DNA of 10,335 nucleotides. Origin: Gammaproteobacteria bacterium (GTDB lineage: Bacteria > Pseudomonadota > Gammaproteobacteria > SZUA-229). The notes beneath the pieces were generated by a model, which saw nothing but the letters and a program-made list of their open reading frames with translations, searched no databases and was not told where the DNA came from. Below, in pieces: positions 6,967-10,335 of the stretch; the first letter of the stretch is position 1, and each line of letters opens with the position of its first letter. The stretch covers positions 1 to 10,335 of the forward strand of contig JAGLQT010000185.1 of the NCBI GenBank assembly GCA_023136715.1, read 5' to 3'. Both the position numbers and the translations under genes were made by a program.

Positions 6967-7338
6967 CTAATGCTCTCCCTTGGGCTTGCGCACACCGGCT
7001 AAACGATTGCCCTGTTTCTGTGGGCCGCCGTTAGGAAATATCTGGTGCAGATAGGTGCTGCATTCCTTTTTCATTCCCCAGGCTTTTTTGAAATGTTTTA
7101 CCATGTCTCGTACCGGTGCCTGTACGTTGTATTTTTCCTGAAAGTCACGAATGAAGTAAATCACTTCCCAGTGTTTATCATGTAACTTAAGTCCTTCGCG
7201 TTCGGCAGAGGCATGTACATAATCTTCAGACCACGCCTTGAGGTCAAGCAAATAGCCTTCACCATCGCAGAGTATTTTTTCGCCATTCACGTCCATCGTG
7301 AAGTTCTGCATATTGGGATAATAAAGTTTGGCTTTCAT
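6967..7338 (-). CDS. DsrC/TusE-family protein lacking both C-terminal cysteines (RspA-like)
   Basis: Small cytoplasmic protein (123 aa) with the DsrC/TusE fold: VNGEKILCDGEGYLLDLKAWSED (residues 17-39), LKLHDKHWEVIYFIRDFQEKY (50-70), APVRDMVKHF (74-83), TYLHQIFPNGGPQKQ (95-109). DsrC uses two C-terminal cysteines (CysB, CysA) and TusE only the penultimate one (CysA) to carry sulfur. Here the tail is QKQGNRLAGVRKPKGEH, with N111 at the CysB place and E122 at the CysA place. The protein therefore cannot act as a persulfide or trisulfide carrier in the known way. It fits the cysteine-less group that I recall being named RspA, proposed to be regulatory. Only C24 and C93 remain, outside the arm. 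ATG 7338 has a good AAGGA ribosome-binding site 7 nt upstream. The gene is monocistronic, with no other sulfur gene nearby. Confidence 0.88.
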   Translation of the reverse strand: MKAKLYYPNMQNFTMDVNGEKILCDGEGYLLDLKAWSEDYVHASAEREGLKLHDKHWEVIYFIRDFQEKYNVQAPVRDMVKHFKKAWGMKKECSTYLHQIFPNGGPQKQGNRLAGVRKPKGEH

Positions 7339-7676
7339 GGGGTTTTCCTTAATAAGTGTTCTTTAAAAATGTTGAATTGATAATACGGGGGAGGTTTATT
7401 TTGGGGTATTACCCATGAGGAATAAGCTTTAAAAATTGTTACTATGCTTAGGTAATAGATGCACCAGAGTGGACTATGTTTGATTCATAAGGGTGCGTTT
7501 TGGGCAGGTTTTTCCTGTTCTCACAGGCTCTCTTTACACATTTTAATTTTGTTGCATATCAAGATTATGTACGGCTGTATGTATCAGCTTAATTCCACTA
7601 TATCTGTGTTGTTATTTCCTAAATAGACGGCAGTATCATTAATAATATAAAGCAACTCTAAGCAGGGGGCAGAACA
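7339..7676. other. AT-rich intergenic spacer, divergent promoters
   Basis: This spacer of 338 bp lies between the divergent DsrC-family and DUF4382 genes. Its left end carries the AAGGA ribosome-binding site of the former (7346-7350, minus strand), and its right end a promoter candidate for the latter. The middle contains a 5-bp hairpin, CCTGT-TCTC-ACAGG (7514-7527), and a short GGGT-ATT-ACCC repeat near 7405-7415, neither convincing on its own. An open frame of 55 codons from ATG 7459 to TAG 7626 has no ribosome-binding site and no protein-like composition. I see no RNA gene or mobile element, but the length leaves room for an sRNA or a regulator site. Confidence 0.5.
7624..7651 (+). promoter_or_regulatory. 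Candidate sigma70 promoter of the DUF4382 gene
   Basis: TAGACG (7624-7629, 4/6 match to TTGACA) and TATAAA (7646-7651, 5/6 match to TATAAT) are separated by 16 nt. Transcription would begin near 7658, leaving a leader of about 19 nt that contains a G-rich ribosome-binding region (7664-7668) before ATG 7677. Confidence 0.4.
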
Positions 7677-8600
7677 ATGAAATTTTCTAAAATGAGACCG
7701 CTCGGCATTATTGCAGCAGCCAGCCTGTCGTTAATTTTGGCAAACTGTAATGGTGATGACCCAGCATCTACTGGTTCTTTAAGTATCAGTCTGGCAGATG
7801 CGCCGGTTGATATTGATAAGGTAGAGAGGGTTGTTGTTGAATTCAGCGGCGTGGAAATAAAGCCGGCAAACGGCGAGCCGATTACATTTGATTTTGCTGA
7901 AAGATGCACGGCCGATCCAGCTTCATGCCAGATTGATTTGCTATCACAAACCAGTGGTGCCTCGGAGCTAATACTTGATGCTGAAACCGTGCCATCCGGA
8001 CAATACAACTGGCTGCGTTTAATGGTTAAAGCTGAGCCGAACATAGAAGATTCCTATATTGATATTAATGGTCAGAGGTTCGAGTTACGTATTCCAAGCG
8101 GTGCGGAAAGCGGTCTTAAACTGAACCGTGGTTTTGACGTTCCAGCGGGTGGTGATGCAGACTTTACGATTGATTTTGATTTACGAAAATCAGTGCATGA
8201 TCCGGTAGGGTCGAGTGATTACATACTGCGTCCTACGCTGCGAATTGTCGATAACACTGAAACAGGAACATTGTCAGGCAATATTGATTCCAGCTTCTTT
8301 GTAGGTGGTGCCTGTACAGGCGCTGTTTACGTTTTTGATGGTACGGTTGCTGCGCCCGATGATGAGGATGGAGAAGGTATTGGTGGACCAGACCCTATCA
8401 CTTCGGCATTAGTCGAAGATGATGGCGTCTATGGTTACAAGGTAGGTTTCCTTTCTGAGGGAGACTATCTTATCGCCTTTACCTGTGATGCCTTAGCGGA
8501 TGATCCCGCTGTAGATGACAGTGCTACAGTTGGTTTCCTGGGTGCAGCCACAGTAAGTATTACGGCAAACAGCAACACAGTTTATGATTTTCAGCCATGA
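7677..8600 (+). CDS. DUF4382-domain exported protein, putative lipoprotein
   Basis: Secreted acidic protein of 307 aa and unknown function. A signal peptide is clear: MKFSKMRPLG followed by a hydrophobic core (IIAAASLSLILA, 11-22). Cys24 follows in LANC, which resembles a lipobox, but the -1 residue is Asn rather than Gly/Ala/Ser, so lipid attachment is likely yet not certain. The N-terminal half matches the DUF4382 pattern: GSLSISLADAPVDIDKVERV (33-52), VEFSGVEI (54-61), PSGQYNWLRLMV (106-117), and a close at DYILRPTLRIVDN (181-193). A second, probably beta-rich domain follows (TGTLSGNIDSS, 197-207, to the end), with a DDEDGEG acidic loop (228-234) that could bind calcium. Cys77, Cys84, Cys213 and Cys270 may form disulfides. 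The gene stands alone, with its own terminator. DUF4382 proteins are typically surface or periplasmic, without assigned activity. Confidence 0.82.
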   Translation: MKFSKMRPLGIIAAASLSLILANCNGDDPASTGSLSISLADAPVDIDKVERVVVEFSGVEIKPANGEPITFDFAERCTADPASCQIDLLSQTSGASELILDAETVPSGQYNWLRLMVKAEPNIEDSYIDINGQRFELRIPSGAESGLKLNRGFDVPAGGDADFTIDFDLRKSVHDPVGSSDYILRPTLRIVDNTETGTLSGNIDSSFFVGGACTGAVYVFDGTVAAPDDEDGEGIGGPDPITSALVEDDGVYGYKVGFLSEGDYLIAFTCDALADDPAVDDSATVGFLGAATVSITANSNTVYDFQP

Positions 8601-8625
8601 GCAGTCTTTGATGTATTGAATTTAG

Positions 8626-8654
8626 CGGCGATTTTTTGATCGCCGTTTTTATTT
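8626..8654 (+). terminator. Intrinsic terminator of the DUF4382 gene
   Basis: A GC-rich 7-bp perfect stem, CGGCGAT / ATCGCCG (8626-8632 with 8639-8645), has a 6-nt loop TTTTTG and is followed at once by TTTTTATTT (8646-8654). It starts 25 nt after the TGA stop. This is the best terminator in the window and separates the lipoprotein gene from the downstream cyclase gene. Confidence 0.9.
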
Positions 8655-8682
8655 GGATTATTTATTGAAGGTCTATTTATGG

Positions 8683-8705
8683 GATTAGATAAAAGGTATC
8701 TAATC
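8683..8705. promoter_or_regulatory. Perfect 9-bp inverted repeat upstream of the diguanylate cyclase
   Basis: GATTAGATA (8683-8691) and TATCTAATC (8697-8705) are perfect complements around AAAGG, about 80 bp before ATG 8785. There is no U-tract, so it is not a terminator. Its position suits an operator for a dimeric regulator upstream of a weak promoter candidate (TTGGAC 8718-8723, TATTCT 8742-8747, spacer 18). Confidence 0.4.
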
Positions 8706-8784
8706 AGAGCTGTATGGTTGGACTTCTAGAAAAGTTACTTTTATTCTATTACGATAAAAAAACCATCATAAAAATGAAGTATTT

Positions 8785-9996
8785 ATGAAGTTCAGATTAC
8801 GTCGTTACTTTCTATTAACCAGTTTGCCAGTAATGGTGATCATCACCATGCTGAGTGTTTATGGTTACATTGAATTTGCCAAGAGCATTCTGGTGGAGCA
8901 GGAATCCCATGCCAACCAGCAACAAACTCGCCTCATAGGGCAGCTGCTGTGGCCACGATTTCAGTCTCACATAATGTGGAGCAAAAATCAGGGTGAAATA
9001 TCATTACGTGCTGCACAGGCAGTGGAAGAAATCGACAAAATAGTAGTGGACTTGTTTCGCGGTAGTAACGTAATTAAAGCAAAGCTCTATAACCTCGATG
9101 GCGTCACAGTGTATTCATCGCAACATTCACAGATAGGCGCGGACAAGTCGGACAACCCCGGTTTCATGTCTGCGAGTAATGGCAGGGTGCGTAGCAACCT
9201 GACATGGAGAAATGAGTTTCACGCCTTTGAGAAGATTATTATGGAGCGGGATGTGGTGTCATCCTATCTACCGCTTTACGATACACGCACACGGGAAGTG
9301 ATCGCCGTAGTGGAACTGTACTCGGATGTTACTAACCTGGTAGCCCGCATTCATCATACTCGCAATCAGGTTATCTTTGGCGCGCTTACCTGCTTTGGAT
9401 TATTGTTGGGCCTGCTGTATGTACTGGCAGTACGTGCCGACCTGCTTATCCGTCGCCAGCATGATGTACTGACCGATGCCAATGTGGAAATTTCACGCCT
9501 GGCCTATACCGATGCTGTCACTCAACTACCTAATCGCCATCGTTTCGATCAGGCTCTTGAGGAGCAGATCCAGCACTGTCGGCGTCATGATGAGGGCTTT
9601 TCCCTGCTGTATCTTGATCTTGATGGATTTAAGGACATCAATGATGATCACGGCCATGGTGCTGGCGATGCGATCCTCGCCGAAGTAGGACAAAGACTTA
9701 AGAAGGCTGTACGTGAGACCGATATGGTATACCGGGTCGGTGGTGATGAATTCGCTTTAATGATGCCCGGTGCCAATACGCCGGAATCTGTCACTCAGGT
9801 TGCGGAAAATTTGCTAGCCAGGGTAGCTCAACCGATAGAGTTCGGCGAACAGTCACACAGTGTGAGTACCAGTATTGGTATCGCCTGTTATCCGAGAGTT
9901 GCAACGAATGCTGCGACCCTTATTGAGCTTGCCGACGCAGCCATGTACCGAGCCAAGGCCAGGGGCAAGAACTGTTACGAAACCGCTGAGATTTGA
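8785..9996 (+). CDS. Membrane-bound diguanylate cyclase with periplasmic Cache-like sensor and GGDEF domain
   Basis: Predicted to make cyclic di-GMP from two GTP in response to a periplasmic signal. Order in the 403-aa protein: transmembrane helix 1 (about 9-30), periplasmic region (about 32-194), transmembrane helix 2 (about 197-216), short helical linker (217-240), GGDEF domain (241-403). The periplasmic part looks like a Cache-type sensor: IKAKLYNLDGVTVYSS (97-112), QIG (116-118), SSYLPLYD (159-166), VIAVVELYSDVT (172-183). The cyclase has DxLTxLPNR-like DAVTQLPNRHRF (243-254), metal-binding LDLDGFKDIND (277-287), HGHGAGD (289-295), and an intact GGDEF (319-323). An inhibitory RxxD I-site, RETD (310-313), stands five residues before GGDEF, so product inhibition is expected. 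No EAL domain is present. ATG 8785 lacks a strong ribosome-binding site. It is monocistronic. The sensed ligand is unknown. Confidence 0.93.
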   Translation: MKFRLRRYFLLTSLPVMVIITMLSVYGYIEFAKSILVEQESHANQQQTRLIGQLLWPRFQSHIMWSKNQGEISLRAAQAVEEIDKIVVDLFRGSNVIKAKLYNLDGVTVYSSQHSQIGADKSDNPGFMSASNGRVRSNLTWRNEFHAFEKIIMERDVVSSYLPLYDTRTREVIAVVELYSDVTNLVARIHHTRNQVIFGALTCFGLLLGLLYVLAVRADLLIRRQHDVLTDANVEISRLAYTDAVTQLPNRHRFDQALEEQIQHCRRHDEGFSLLYLDLDGFKDINDDHGHGAGDAILAEVGQRLKKAVRETDMVYRVGGDEFALMMPGANTPESVTQVAENLLARVAQPIEFGEQSHSVSTSIGIACYPRVATNAATLIELADAAMYRAKARGKNCYETAEI

Positions 9997-10069
9997 AAAC
10001 CTGAATCATTAACCTGGCAGTTTCTTCTTTAAGATTTTTCTTTTTAATTGTGTAGCAAGGTAGTCGAGT

Positions 10070-10273
10070 TTAATCAAACTGACCCTCAATATTAATTTGT
10101 ACACCCTTGATTGATTCAAGGTACTCCTTGGCGGCGATAAACAGACAGGTCAAACCGGTGGTAAGAACTCGGGAATGTGTCATCGATATTGAGCGTATAA
10201 GCAACAATTAATGCCAGAGTAAAATAAAGGCTTGTGACTGTTTGCCTGATTAAAGGCGGGACTCTTTAACCAT
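10070..10273 (-). pseudogene. Possible decayed small two-helix membrane protein gene
   Basis: No intact gene lies right of 9996, but the minus strand shows protein-like segments in two frames. From ATG 10273 the frame reads MVKESRL then stops. The neighbouring frame (10265-10116) holds a membrane-helix-like stretch, SLYFTLALIVAYTLNID. The original frame then continues from ATG 10183 as MTHSRVLTTGLTCLFIAAK, EYLESIKGVQINIEGQFD, and ends at TAA 10070. First ATG to last stop is exactly 68 codons, as if two compensating indels had broken a 67-aa protein. A TATAAT box and a palindrome lie just upstream. There is no strong ribosome-binding site. A spurious pattern is possible, so confidence is low. 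Confidence 0.3.
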
Positions 10274-10280
10274 ACTCTGA

Positions 10281-10310
10281 GTACTAGTTCTAGTACCTCA
10301 CTATATTATA
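10281..10310 (-). promoter_or_regulatory. TATAAT box followed by a palindrome, candidate promoter-operator
   Basis: On the minus strand a perfect TATAAT (10310-10305) is followed by GTACTAG-AA-CTAGTAC (10296-10281), a perfect 7-bp inverted repeat with a 2-nt centre. The repeat would overlap the transcription start and lies 7 nt before ATG 10273, where an autorepressor site would be expected. No good -35 hexamer is visible before the window ends. Confidence 0.35.
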
Positions 10311-10335
10311 TCCTCTCTAGCTTTATTGTTATTGA

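Larger units (their letters stand above)
9997..10335. other. AT-rich region without an intact gene at the right edge
   Basis: Of these 339 bp, the first 70 are pyrimidine-rich (runs of T at 10030-10046) but have no stem that would make a terminator for the cyclase gene. The rest carries the possible decayed gene and the promoter-palindrome described separately. No tRNA, insertion sequence or CRISPR feature is seen. Confidence 0.5.

Noticed and set aside
7514..7527. CCTGT-TCTC-ACAGG hairpin as regulatory RNA element
   Set aside because: A 5-bp stem is within chance expectation for a 338-bp AT-rich spacer and nothing around it resembles a known riboswitch.
7459..7626. 55-codon plus-strand open frame in the long spacer
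   Set aside because: No ribosome-binding site, odd Leu/His/Ser/Ile-rich composition, and it overlaps the probable promoter of the DUF4382 gene.
7658..8044. Minus-strand open frame opposite the DUF4382 gene
   Set aside because: The plus strand has a signal peptide, family motifs and terminator; the antisense frame has no recognisable feature.
9997..10050. Terminator of the diguanylate cyclase gene
   Set aside because: T-runs are present but there is no stem of more than about 4 bp before them.

Overview
The window looks like chromosomal DNA of a free-living or host-associated gammaproteobacterium of moderate G+C. The evidence is the gene set (FolM/PTR1-type pteridine reductase, MidA-type methyltransferase, UppP, CCA-adding enzyme, SixA, a DsrC/TusE-family protein) and the close match of the CCA enzyme to the enterobacterial form. 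The genus cannot be fixed from sequence alone. I see no transposase, integrase, phage gene, tRNA, rRNA or CRISPR array.

Layout: 34-792 (-) encodes a pteridine reductase. It diverges from a tight (+) operon at 841-3250: MidA/NDUFAF7-family methyltransferase, uppP, and a small VanZ-like membrane protein, with gaps of 4 and 9 nt. A 9-bp stem-loop separates this operon from a convergent (-) operon at 6281-3271: an unrecognised 191-aa soluble protein, a CPA2/Kef-type antiporter without RCK domains 3 nt downstream, then cca. From a short divergent promoter region, sixA runs (+) at 6370-6894. Opposing it is a DsrC-family gene (7338-6967, -) whose product lacks both C-terminal cysteines. Between these convergent genes are two tandem GTAG-headed hairpins that look like REP elements. 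The right third has an AT-rich spacer (7339-7676), a DUF4382 putative lipoprotein (7677-8600) with a clear intrinsic terminator, a leader containing a 9-bp inverted repeat, and a membrane-bound Cache-like/GGDEF diguanylate cyclase (8785-9996). The last 339 bp hold no intact gene, but the minus strand looks like the remnant of a small two-helix membrane protein behind a TATAAT box and a palindrome.

Functionally, most of the left half is housekeeping: reduced folate/pterin supply, undecaprenyl-phosphate recycling, tRNA 3'-end maturation and ion homeostasis. The right half is accessory or regulatory: histidine-phosphate signalling, a cysteine-less sulfur-carrier homologue, a surface protein and c-di-GMP synthesis. 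No wholly new multi-gene system stands out. The items most worth follow-up are the cysteine-less DsrC homologue, the tandem REP-like hairpins, the unknown gene coupled to the antiporter, and the decayed small gene at the right edge.
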